Assembly: GCF_900188005.1 (NCBI RefSeq)
Contig: NZ_FZNR01000014.1
Location: 124,001 to 188,000, forward strand
From: Actinoplanes regularis
GTDB taxonomy: Bacteria; Actinomycetota; Actinomycetes; Mycobacteriales; Micromonosporaceae
Length of the DNA stretch: 64,000 bases
Reading direction: 5' to 3'
A program made the translations under genes and the position numbers. How positions within the stretch are numbered: the stretch's first letter is position 1; each line of letters opens with the position of its first letter. A model generated the notes under the pieces. It did no database searches and was not told the DNA's origin. It worked only from the letters and a program-made list of their open reading frames with translations. Shown here in pieces: positions 9,236-16,714 of the stretch.

Positions 9236-9312
9236 GCCGCCACCTCCGCTGCGCTCCAGCGTCGACATGTGCCAAAAACTGAGCTAGCCGATTCGCTCGC
9301 AAGCTCGCTCAT
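9232..9312 (-). repeat. 77-bp coupling repeat, copy B, encoding a 26-aa micro-ORF
   Basis: Second of two tandem copies between the oxidase and synthase genes. Its ATG (9312-9310) overlaps the stop of copy A, and its TGA overlaps the synthase ATG. The peptide starts MSELASESASSVFGTC and ends RRWSAAEVAA. Start-to-start spacing to copy A is exactly 77 bases. It matches copy A at 69 of 77 positions by my count. Just before GGAGG lies a perfect little hairpin, CGCTG-GAGCG-CAGCG; its CGC/GCG core is kept in all copies. Confidence 0.9.
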
Positions 9313-9389
9313 GCCGCCACCTCCGCTACGCTCCGGCGTCGACATGAGCCAATAACTGAGCTGATTGATTCGCTCGCAAGCTCGCTCAT
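9309..9389 (-). repeat. 77-bp coupling repeat, copy A, encoding a 26-aa micro-ORF
   Basis: First copy of the tandem pair. Its ATG (9389-9387) overlaps the TGA of the tryptophan oxidase gene, and its own TGA overlaps the ATG of copy B. The peptide starts MSELASESISSVIGSC and ends RRRSVAEVAA. With copy B it makes a chain oxidase-A-B-synthase in which every junction is ATGA, so ribosomes could pass down the operon by termination-reinitiation. Each unit ends with AGCGGAGGTGGCGGC ahead of the next ATG, giving a strong Shine-Dalgarno sequence. Confidence 0.9.
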
Positions 9390-10906
9390 GTCGCCAGCTC
9401 CGGCACCCGGATCGGCATCTGCAGGACCATCCGGCTCACGGCGTCGAGCGCGGACTCGATCGCGCCGTCGATCCAGGCCGGCCGGGACGAGCAGTGCTCC
9501 CCGGCGAAGAAGAGGCGCCCCTGCGGGAGCTGCGCCAGCTGGCGCTGTTCCTCAGCGGCCGCCGCGTCCATGCCCCACTGGACCGAGCACCCACCGCGGC
9601 TCCACGGGAACTGGCCCCACACCATGCTCTTCGCGTTGAGCACCATGCCGGGACGCAGCAGCTGCGGGTGCATCGACGCGAGGTCGGCCAGGATCGCCGC
9701 GTACCGGGTCGCGGTGGACATCCGGCCGAGCAGCTCGGCGTCCTCGCCGACGCTGTAGCTGGCCAGCAGGACCGCGCCGCGCGCCGGGTCACCGTCGGTC
9801 GGTGAGTAATAGGTCTGCCGAACCCGGCCACCGCTCGAGGAGGCGCCGCCGTTGATCCCCTCGCGCCGCCAGAACGCCTCCCGGCAGTGCAACGCCACCT
9901 TGGTCGCCGGCACGTACTGCATGTCGTTGATGATCTGCATCTTGTCGTCGCTGAAACCGGTGAGCCGCAGCTCGCGCAGCACCGAGAACGGCAGCGTGCA
10001 CAGCACCTCGCCGCAGCGGCGCACCACGTGCCGGCCACCGACCCGCAGGTGCAGCAGCACCTCGTCGGGGCGCGACTCGATCCCGACGACCTCGTGCTGC
10101 CGGCGGATCGGTCCCTGCACCCGCCACGCCAGCCGGCGCGCCAGCTGTTCCATGCCGCCACGCAGCCGGAACAGCTCGGTGCTGGTCTCGAGGAGGATGT
10201 CGTCCAGGAAACCCCGCAGCGGGTTGTGGCACCCTTCCCGCAGCGACGGGTGGGCGGAGAAGAGTCCGTGCAGGTCGAACGCGGTGCCGCCGTCCCGGAC
10301 GAACGGCATGAGGTTCAGGCGCTCCGCGGAGTCCAGCAGCCGGGTACGCAGGTCCTGGCGCAGATCCTGCCGCTGGTCGGGGGGCGCGATCGCGTCCACG
10401 ACGAGCGTCAGCCATGCGCCGAACATGAGCGTCTCCGGGCGATAGCCGTTATGGGAGAGCCCATCGCGGATCTCGGTGGTCAGCCGGCTCGCTGCATCGT
10501 GCAGGCGGACGTAGCTGTCGTCGGTGCGCAGAAACGCGTTCCGATCGGCCAGCAGACTGTGGAAAGAACGCAATTCCTCGGTGAGACCCAGCTCGGCGAT
10601 GTATCGCAGTGTGTTGCTGTGGCCGGCCGGTATCCGCATGGCGCCGAGTTCGGCGAAGGGCGAGTCCTCCGAGTCTCCGAATCGGAAGGTGTAGACCCGC
10701 CCGCCGATTCGCCGGCTGCCCTCGAGCACCTCGACGGGCACGCCCAGTCGTTCCAGTTCGTAGGCGGCCGACAGGCCCGCAATTCCGGCGCCCAGGATGA
10801 CCACGGTCCGGTCGGTACTCCTGCCGTCGGGCCCACTGTCGGCCCCGGTGATCTGGTCTTCGACGTTCGCCGGTGCCAGCCCGGCCGTCGGTGATGGCCT
10901 GTACAT
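9386..10906 (-). CDS. L-tryptophan oxidase-like flavoprotein (RebO/StaO/VioA family)
   Basis: 506-residue FAD amine oxidase. The dinucleotide-binding motif 'VVILGAGIAGLSAAYELE' lies near residues 35-52, the 'GGRVYTFRFG' flavin loop follows, and the C-terminal 'GRLFFAGEHCSSRPAWIDG' motif near 475-493 closes the FAD site. Paired with the chromopyrrolate-synthase-type gene just downstream, it most likely oxidises tryptophan, or a substituted tryptophan, to indole-3-pyruvate imine, the first step of the pathway. I choose the ATG at 10906 because GGGAGGC (10914-10920, minus strand) stands seven bases ahead. The longer reading from 10945 lacks such a site. It is the first gene of the operon; no halogenase is present nearby, so chlorination is not indicated. 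Confidence 0.9.
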   Translation of the reverse strand: MYRPSPTAGLAPANVEDQITGADSGPDGRSTDRTVVILGAGIAGLSAAYELERLGVPVEVLEGSRRIGGRVYTFRFGDSEDSPFAELGAMRIPAGHSNTLRYIAELGLTEELRSFHSLLADRNAFLRTDDSYVRLHDAASRLTTEIRDGLSHNGYRPETLMFGAWLTLVVDAIAPPDQRQDLRQDLRTRLLDSAERLNLMPFVRDGGTAFDLHGLFSAHPSLREGCHNPLRGFLDDILLETSTELFRLRGGMEQLARRLAWRVQGPIRRQHEVVGIESRPDEVLLHLRVGGRHVVRRCGEVLCTLPFSVLRELRLTGFSDDKMQIINDMQYVPATKVALHCREAFWRREGINGGASSSGGRVRQTYYSPTDGDPARGAVLLASYSVGEDAELLGRMSTATRYAAILADLASMHPQLLRPGMVLNAKSMVWGQFPWSRGGCSVQWGMDAAAAEEQRQLAQLPQGRLFFAGEHCSSRPAWIDGAIESALDAVSRMVLQMPIRVPELAT

Positions 10907-11463
10907 GGGTAGTGCCTCCCGTACACCGTCGTCTTCGAGGTCCATTTGCCGACAAAGCCGGAGTTCGAACTGGCGAACGTCCCGAAAAGAGGCGACACCC
11001 GACCCGATCTAATTGTCGGATACGAATGGACTATGATTCGTCGACTAATACCCGCACACGAGCGTCATATAACTGACCTAGGCCATTGTCACGACACGCT
11101 GATCCGGTTATCCGGGAGCGTCGGCCTACAGCCGCTTTACCTGCCGAAGCATAAGCTGCGCTGTAGGGACCTGCGGCTCAAAGCTAAGCGAGAAGCCGTT
11201 AAGCCGCAAAAGAACGGCGGAACGGGGGAGACGATTCACAGGCACCGCCCGCAGCACCCCTCATCCCGAATAGAAGCTCGCGGTTCGGCCGCCGGAACGC
11301 TTCCGGCCCGGTACAGTACGTTCGGCACGAACCGGACAGAATTGTTTTCCAGGTGCAAGCCGGCCGGGCGCCTCCCACGGGCCCCTTCACGCCCAGCCGA
11401 TGACATCGACGAACTTCGACGGTAGGGTGCGACAGGAAAGCGCATTCCCGCTGAGGAGACGCG
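10907..11463 (+). other. Intergenic region between bisindole operon and pectinesterase gene
   Basis: About 560 bases without a gene I can support, clearly richer in A and T than the flanks around 10,980-11,230. It must hold the promoters of the divergent bisindole operon (minus strand) and pectinesterase gene (plus strand). The only clear symmetric element is the dyad at 11022-11041. Open frames on both strands show no family features or convincing ribosome binding site. No regulator gene lies here. Confidence 0.6.
11022..11041. promoter_or_regulatory. Candidate operator: ACGAAT-N8-ATTCGT dyad
   Basis: A perfect 6-bp inverted repeat (ACGAAT, eight-base spacer, ATTCGT) in the AT-rich part of the divergent intergenic region, 115 bases upstream of the tryptophan oxidase ATG. 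Its place and symmetry suit a dimeric regulator of the bisindole operon, but no regulator is encoded next to it. A 12-base dyad in 560 bases can also arise by chance. Confidence 0.35.
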
Positions 11464-12729
11464 ATGAACACGGTCCTCTTGATGCTGACCGCACTGCTGG
11501 TCGCACCGGGCACACCGGCCCGGCCGGTCCTCTCCCCCACCGAAGCCGCCCCGTTCACCGCGGCGAACTACCTCGGATCCTCGGGAACCTACGCGGCGCC
11601 GGTCGCCGACCCGTGGCGGCCGCAACCGATCCGCACGCCGCGTCGCCCGGACTTCGTGGTCGGCGGTCACGGCCTCACCGACGTGCAGCAGGCGGTCGAC
11701 GCCGCCTACCGGACCGGCGGCACGCGACGCCTGTCGATCGCGGTGCGCCCCGGGACGTACACCGGAACCGTCTTCATCCCGGCCGGTACTCCCCCGTTGA
11801 CGATCTACGGCGACGGGCCAGCTGACCAGGTGAAACTCGAATTCACCATCGACGCGACGATCACTCCGGCCCAGTGGGCGGCCCAGGTCAACGCCGACGG
11901 CCGCTACGCCGAGGGCGACCCGGCCTGGCCGATGTTCCAGTCCTGCGCCACCAAGACGACCGCGACCGCCGCGCTCTGCGCCACCGTGGTCTGGTCGCAG
12001 GCCACCGACCTGCGGTTGAAAGGTCTGACGATCACCAACACGCTGCTGGACACTGTGGATCGCGGCACGCACCAGGCGCTCGCGCTGCGCACCGACGCCG
12101 ACCGCACCCAGTTGGAGAACCTGCGACTGATCGGCCGCCAGGACACCTTTCTGGCCAACGCCGACAACGTGAACACGATCGCGCGCGTCTCGGTACGGAA
12201 TTCGTACATCGAAGGCGACACGGATTTCGTCTTCGGCCGCGCCGCGGCGGTCTTCGACCACTGCGAATTCCGCCTGGTCTCCTCCCGCAAGGCCAGCGGC
12301 GGCGTCATCTTCGCCCCCAACACCCACCCCGGATTCCCGTACGGATTCCTGGTCACCCGCTCCCGCATCATCGCCGATGACGGCTATCGATCGGCACCGA
12401 CCGGCCACCTCGGCCGCGCCTGGGATCAGGGCGCCGGCGCGACCGGCTACCTTCCCGGCATCACCCCGAACGGCCAGCTCGTGATCCGCGACAGCTATCT
12501 GGGCGAGGGCTTCGACACCGCCGCCCCGTGGGCACCGGCCGCGACAACCGCCCGCCCCTTCCTCGCCCGCGTCGACGAGGGCCGCGACCTGAACGACGTC
12601 AACTACAACCGCCTCTGGGAGTACGCGAACCACGGCCCGTTCGCCGCCTCAATGCTCATCGAGCCGGCGAACGGTGCCGGCGTCTACCGCAGGGGCAGCG
12701 CCCGCCTGACCTCCCTGGTGTTCGACTAG
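11464..12729 (+). CDS. Secreted pectinesterase (pectin methylesterase)
   Basis: 421-residue exported enzyme that removes methyl esters from plant pectin. A signal peptide is predicted at residues 1-20 (MNTVLLMLTALLVAPG). The right-handed beta-helix core carries the three family signatures: 'IGRQDTFLAN' with Asp227, 'DTDFVFGRAAAVFDH' with Asp254, and 'LGRAW' with Arg318 and Trp320, as in the PF01095 catalytic site. The ATG is preceded by GAGGAG at good spacing. The gene stands alone between the bisindole promoter region and a convergent hypothetical gene, and fits a soil or plant-litter lifestyle. The stop codon lies within a 13-bp tandem duplication. Confidence 0.93.
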   Translation: MNTVLLMLTALLVAPGTPARPVLSPTEAAPFTAANYLGSSGTYAAPVADPWRPQPIRTPRRPDFVVGGHGLTDVQQAVDAAYRTGGTRRLSIAVRPGTYTGTVFIPAGTPPLTIYGDGPADQVKLEFTIDATITPAQWAAQVNADGRYAEGDPAWPMFQSCATKTTATAALCATVVWSQATDLRLKGLTITNTLLDTVDRGTHQALALRTDADRTQLENLRLIGRQDTFLANADNVNTIARVSVRNSYIEGDTDFVFGRAAAVFDHCEFRLVSSRKASGGVIFAPNTHPGFPYGFLVTRSRIIADDGYRSAPTGHLGRAWDQGAGATGYLPGITPNGQLVIRDSYLGEGFDTAAPWAPAATTARPFLARVDEGRDLNDVNYNRLWEYANHGPFAASMLIEPANGAGVYRRGSARLTSLVFD

Positions 12730-12743
12730 CGTGTTCGACTAGC
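12718..12743. repeat. 13-bp tandem duplication across convergent stop codons
   Basis: The sequence GTGTTCGACTAGC occurs twice back to back (12718-12730, 12731-12743). The first copy carries the pectinesterase stop TAG. The second copy, read on the other strand, gives the stop of the convergent gene, because CTAG is palindromic. Confidence 0.8.
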
Positions 12744-13680
12744 TCTGCTGGTAGGTGACCGCGGTGAAGCCGCACGGCTGGTGGACGTGCAGGTAGTAGG
12801 CGCCCTCGCCGTACTCGTAGAGGTCCGCGCCGCCGATCAGGCCGACGTAGCTCATCGGCCGGCCGCAGCCCGGGCAGTCCGGATCCTCGGGGTCCTGGAT
12901 CCACTGCGGATGGCCGCCCAGCGTCGACCCGCCCCGGCTCCACGCGCTGGCCTGGTACGGGTTGGAGCGGGCCGCGCCGACCACCGGCAGCAACGTGGGC
13001 AACTCCTGCGGTGGACCGCCGACCGGTAGGTAGCTGGGCGCGGTGTTCCCCTCCCACCAGGTTGCGCCGCCGTCCGGCGTGACCTGGCTGAACAGGGTGG
13101 TGTAGCAGGAGCAGAGGACGCAGGTCCGGAACCGCAGCCGCCCGGTCCAGCCGACGTGCGCGAGCGCCGGCTCGGCCCCGTCGAGGTCGGCGATCGTCGA
13201 CAGCGTCGTGGTGCACCAAGGGCACGCGGGATTGAAGAGCGGTTCGGGCGCTTCGCGCGGGATCCACTCGTACGCGACGTCCCCGCACAGATCCCGCCGG
13301 GTCCCGTCCGGTTCGATCGTCCAGCCGCCCTCCCGCGCGAAGTCCAGCACCCCGATCGGCAGCCCGTCCGCGCCGGCCGGCGGCTGTCCGGCCCAGCGGC
13401 GCATCGCGGCCTCGGCCAGCGGATGCCGGCTGACCGCCAGCACGAGCAGCAGCTGGTTGAGCGCCTCCGGCCGCTCGCCGCGATCCACCAGCGCGACGAC
13501 CCGGCCGACCACGCCGGCGTCCGCGGCGCGGTAGATCGTCGGCGGCCACAGCAGGTCCGCGTCGAGCGCCCGGCCCAGGAACGGCGTCAGCCGCCCCGGG
13601 TCGGAGTCCGCGATCTCGGTCAGTTCCTCGGTCGCGGCGTCATCGTCGGCGGCGGCCCTGTCGATCAATTCCTCGAGCAC
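12739..13680 (-). CDS. Hypothetical protein with three Cys pairs
   Basis: 313-residue protein I cannot assign firmly. The N-terminal 110 residues are helical and rich in Ala, Leu and acidic residues, like a short helical-repeat domain. The rest contains CPWC (near 150), CVLCSC (near 188) and a C-terminal 'LGGHPQWIQDPEDPDCPGCG' block ahead of 'YYLHVHQPCGF', which suggests one or more zinc-ribbon-like sites and loosely recalls DUF1963/YwqG proteins. There is no signal peptide or membrane segment. It is convergent with the pectinesterase gene (9 bases between stops) and starts 13 bases before the acyl-CoA dehydrogenase stop on the same strand, so it could be the last gene of that operon. Confidence 0.7.
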   Translation of the reverse strand: MLEELIDRAAADDDAATEELTEIADSDPGRLTPFLGRALDADLLWPPTIYRAADAGVVGRVVALVDRGERPEALNQLLLVLAVSRHPLAEAAMRRWAGQPPAGADGLPIGVLDFAREGGWTIEPDGTRRDLCGDVAYEWIPREAPEPLFNPACPWCTTTLSTIADLDGAEPALAHVGWTGRLRFRTCVLCSCYTTLFSQVTPDGGATWWEGNTAPSYLPVGGPPQELPTLLPVVGAARSNPYQASAWSRGGSTLGGHPQWIQDPEDPDCPGCGRPMSYVGLIGGADLYEYGEGAYYLHVHQPCGFTAVTYQQS

Positions 13681-13692
13681 GGCGGAGATTAT

Positions 13693-14835
13693 TCAGTACG
13701 ACCGGGGCAGCCCCAGCGAGAACTGTGCCACGAAGTTGAGCGCCATTTCCCGGCTGACCGGCGCCATCCGCGTGAGCCGGGACGTGGCCAGGGCCTGGAC
13801 CAGGCCGTACTCGTTGGCGAGACCGTTGCCGCCATGGGTCTGGATGGCCTGGTCCACCGCCGCGCAGACGGCTTCGCCGGCCGCGTACTTGGCCATGTTC
13901 GCGGCCTCGCCCGCCGCCTTCAGCTCGCCTGCGGCGTGCAGCGCGGCCGCCTTCTGGGTGAGCAGCCGAGCCGCCTCGATCTCCACGTGCAGTTTCGCGA
14001 GCGGGTGGCTGATCGCCTGGTGGGCCCCGATCGGCACGCCCCACACCTGACGCTCGCCGGCGTAGGCGACGGCTTTGCGCAGCGCCCACCGGGCCATCCC
14101 GGTCGCCGACGAGGCGGCCATGATCCGCTCCGGGTTGAGGCCGGCGAAGAGCTGGTCGAAGCCGGCCTCCTCGCTGCCGATCAGCGCGTCCGCGGGCAGC
14201 CGCACGTCGTCGAAGAAGAGGGTGAACTGGTCCTCCGGCGCGACCAGCCCCATGTCGATCTTCTGATGGGTGAAGCCGGGCGCGTCGACCGGCACCATGA
14301 ACAGCGACGGGCGCTTGCCGACCCGGGCCACGACCAGGACGTGCGAGGCCTCGTCGACCCCGCTGATGTACGTCTTCGAGCCACTCAGGATCCAGTCGTC
14401 GCCGTCGCGGCGGGCCTGCGTGGCGATCTGGTGGGTGTTCGAGCCTGCGTCCGGTTCGGTGATCCCGAAGACGTACGTCGCGGTGCCGCTCGCAAGGCCG
14501 GGCAGCCAGCGCTGCTTCTGCTCCTCGGAGCCGAAGAGGGCGATCACCGTGCCGACGATGGCCGGGGAGACCACCATGAGCAGGAGCGGACAACCAGCGG
14601 TGGCCAGCTCCTCCAGGACCGCGGCGAGGTCGCCGATGTCGCCGCCCCCGCCGCCGTACTGCTCCGGGATGGACACGCCGAGGTAGCCGAGGGCGGCGGC
14701 CTCCTGCCACAGCTCGGTGGTCTTCCGGCCCTCGCGGGCGGCGGCGTAGAAGTACGCCTCTCCGTACTTCTGGCCGAGGCGGGCGACGGCTTCGCGCAGC
14801 TCCCGGCGTTCCTTGGACTCGACGAATGCGGTCAA
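13693..14835 (-). CDS. Acyl-CoA dehydrogenase
   Basis: 380-residue FAD acyl-CoA dehydrogenase that would introduce a 2,3-double bond into an acyl-CoA. It has the N-terminal all-helical domain, 'YVFGITEPDAGSNTHQIAT' at the middle beta-domain (flavin-contacting region) and the C-terminal helical domain with 'QTHGGNGLANEYGL'. It is the last core gene of the catabolic operon, one base after the biotin carboxylase stop. With a biotin-dependent carboxylase pair and an AtuA-like protein, it fits an acyclic terpene or leucine/isovalerate-like route, in which this enzyme would make the alpha,beta-unsaturated acyl-CoA that is then carboxylated. The exact acyl chain cannot be read from the sequence. Confidence 0.92.
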   Translation of the reverse strand: MTAFVESKERRELREAVARLGQKYGEAYFYAAAREGRKTTELWQEAAALGYLGVSIPEQYGGGGGDIGDLAAVLEELATAGCPLLLMVVSPAIVGTVIALFGSEEQKQRWLPGLASGTATYVFGITEPDAGSNTHQIATQARRDGDDWILSGSKTYISGVDEASHVLVVARVGKRPSLFMVPVDAPGFTHQKIDMGLVAPEDQFTLFFDDVRLPADALIGSEEAGFDQLFAGLNPERIMAASSATGMARWALRKAVAYAGERQVWGVPIGAHQAISHPLAKLHVEIEAARLLTQKAAALHAAGELKAAGEAANMAKYAAGEAVCAAVDQAIQTHGGNGLANEYGLVQALATSRLTRMAPVSREMALNFVAQFSLGLPRSY

Positions 14836-14836
14836 C

Positions 14837-16714
14837 TCAACTCCCGGAATCGATCACGGCGAGTACCTCGCCGGCGGCGACCTGCCTACCCACCTCGGCG
14901 GTCACCGAGGCGACGACCCCGTCAGCGGACGCGCTGAGGGTCTGCTGCATCTTCATGGCCTCGAGGACGACGATCGGATCGCCGGCGGCGACCTGATCAC
15001 CCTCGGACACGTGGACCGCGACGACCAGGCCCGGCATCGAGGCCAGCAGCGAGCCGGCGGCCAGGTTCGCCGCCGGATCCTGGAAGATCGGCACAGCCTG
15101 GAAGTCGTACGACCCGGACGGCCCGTGCACGTCCGCGCCGCCGTCGACCGCGGTCACCCGGTACGTCTCGCGCACCCCGTGGTCGTCGAGCACGACCCGG
15201 TCGGCGGTGACCGACAGGACGCTCACCCCGGGCAGCCAGGACGATTCGATCCGGCCGCCGCGCGACGCATAGCCGACCGCGTACTCGGTGCCACCGCATC
15301 GATACGTCCGCACCCGCTCCCGGCTGGGCACGTTGCGCCACGCGGCCGGGATCCGCGCCTGCACACCGGCGGACGCCGCGGTCCGGACCGCCGATCCCAC
15401 CGCGGCCGCCAGGGCTGCCTTCCGGACCGGATGGTCCTCGCTCTCGCCGGTCCAGGCCGCGAGCTTGCGCTCCAGCAGCGCGGTGTCGACCCGTCCCGCG
15501 ACGAAGTCCTCGTCCGCCAGGATCGCCCGCAGGAGCCCGAGGTTCGTCGTCAGCCCGTGCAGCACCCCGCGGCGCAGGGCGTCCGCGAGCAGCCGGATCG
15601 CCGACGCGCGGTCCGGGCCGTACGAGATGATCTTGGCAAGCATCGCGTCGTAGCGGACCCCGACCTCGCTGCCCGCCTCGACCCCGGAGTCCACCCGGAC
15701 ACCGGGCGCCTCGAAGCCGAAGGCCCGCAGCCGCCCGGTCTGCGGCGCGAAGCCGGCCGCCGGATCCTCCGCGTAGAGCCGCACCTCGACGGCGTGCCCG
15801 GCGGGCGCCGGCGGCTCCGCGGGAAGCTCGCGCCCCTCCGCGATCGCGATCTGCCAGGCGACCAGGTCGAGGTCGGACACGGCCTCGGTGACCGGGTGCT
15901 CGACCTGCAGCCGGGTATTCATCTCCAGGAAGAAGATCCGCTCGCCGTCGACCAGGAACTCGACCGTCCCCGCGTTCTGGTAACCGACCGTCTCCGCCGC
16001 CGCCCGGGCATGCCGGTGCAGCGCCGCGCGGACCTCGGAGGACAGACCGGGAGCCGGCGCCTCCTCGACGATCTTCTGGTGCCGGCGCTGGACCGAGCAG
16101 TCCCGGTCCCCGACCACCCAGATCCGCCCGTGCCGGTCACCGAGCACCTGCACCTCGACGTGCCGGGCGTTCGGCAGGTACGGCTCGGTGAACACCGTCC
16201 CGTCCCCGAACGCGGAGCGCGCCTCGGCCGCGGCCGCGGCCAGGGCCGGACGCAGCTCCCCGGGCTCGGTGACCACCCGCATGCCACGCCCGCCGCCGCC
16301 CGCCGCGGCCTTGATCAGCAGCGGGAACGCGTCGTCCCCGTCGAGCACCGGCACGCCCGCCGCGGAGACCAGCTTCTTGGCCCGGATCTTGTCGCCCATC
16401 GCCTCGATGGCGTCCGGGGCGGGACCGATCCAGATCAGTCCGGCGGCCGTCACCGCGTGGGCGAACTCGGCGTTCTCCGACAGGAAGCCGTAGCCGGGAT
16501 GGATCGCGTCGGCGCCGGACCTCCGCGCCGCCTCGATGATCGCCGCACCGTCCAGGAACGACCCGATCCCGACCGCGGTGTCGGCCTCGCGGACGTGCGG
16601 GTCCGTCTCCTCGGCGAAGACGGCGACCGTCTCGATCCCGAGCGCCCGGCAGGTCCGGAAGATCCGCCGGGCGATCTCGGCCCGGTTCGCGACCAGCAGC
16701 TTGCGGATCATCAC
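14837..16714 (-). CDS. Acyl-CoA carboxylase, biotin carboxylase/BCCP subunit (AtuF/LiuD-like)
   Basis: 625-residue alpha subunit. The biotin carboxylase half begins 'IRKLLVANRAEIARRIFRTC', has the ATP-grasp glycine loop 'AAAGGGGRGMRVV' and 'FFLEMNTRLQVEHPVTEAV'. The C-terminal biotinyl domain has 'EAMKMQ' with Lys588 as biotin site. This two-domain layout is that of methylcrotonyl-, geranyl- and actinobacterial acyl-CoA carboxylases. Its ATG overlaps the stop of the carboxyltransferase gene (ATGA), so the two subunits are made together. Substrate is set by the partner; given the AtuA-like gene in the operon, geranyl-/citronellyl-type or methylcrotonyl-CoA is the best guess. Confidence 0.93.
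   Translation of the reverse strand: MMIRKLLVANRAEIARRIFRTCRALGIETVAVFAEETDPHVREADTAVGIGSFLDGAAIIEAARRSGADAIHPGYGFLSENAEFAHAVTAAGLIWIGPAPDAIEAMGDKIRAKKLVSAAGVPVLDGDDAFPLLIKAAAGGGGRGMRVVTEPGELRPALAAAAAEARSAFGDGTVFTEPYLPNARHVEVQVLGDRHGRIWVVGDRDCSVQRRHQKIVEEAPAPGLSSEVRAALHRHARAAAETVGYQNAGTVEFLVDGERIFFLEMNTRLQVEHPVTEAVSDLDLVAWQIAIAEGRELPAEPPAPAGHAVEVRLYAEDPAAGFAPQTGRLRAFGFEAPGVRVDSGVEAGSEVGVRYDAMLAKIISYGPDRASAIRLLADALRRGVLHGLTTNLGLLRAILADEDFVAGRVDTALLERKLAAWTGESEDHPVRKAALAAAVGSAVRTAASAGVQARIPAAWRNVPSRERVRTYRCGGTEYAVGYASRGGRIESSWLPGVSVLSVTADRVVLDDHGVRETYRVTAVDGGADVHGPSGSYDFQAVPIFQDPAANLAAGSLLASMPGLVVAVHVSEGDQVAAGDPIVVLEAMKMQQTLSASADGVVASVTAEVGRQVAAGEVLAVIDSGS

Noticed and set aside
9236-9268. In-frame upstream start for the chromopyrrolate synthase at 9268
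   Set aside because: It lies within the 77-bp repeat in another frame, and the ATG at 9235 has a better Shine-Dalgarno sequence, an ATGA overlap and begins at the conserved family N-terminus.
10946-11425. Plus-strand open frame of 159 codons in the intergenic region before the pectinesterase gene
   Set aside because: No recognisable domain, no ribosome binding site at its start, composition that changes half way, and it runs through the only region available for the divergent promoters.
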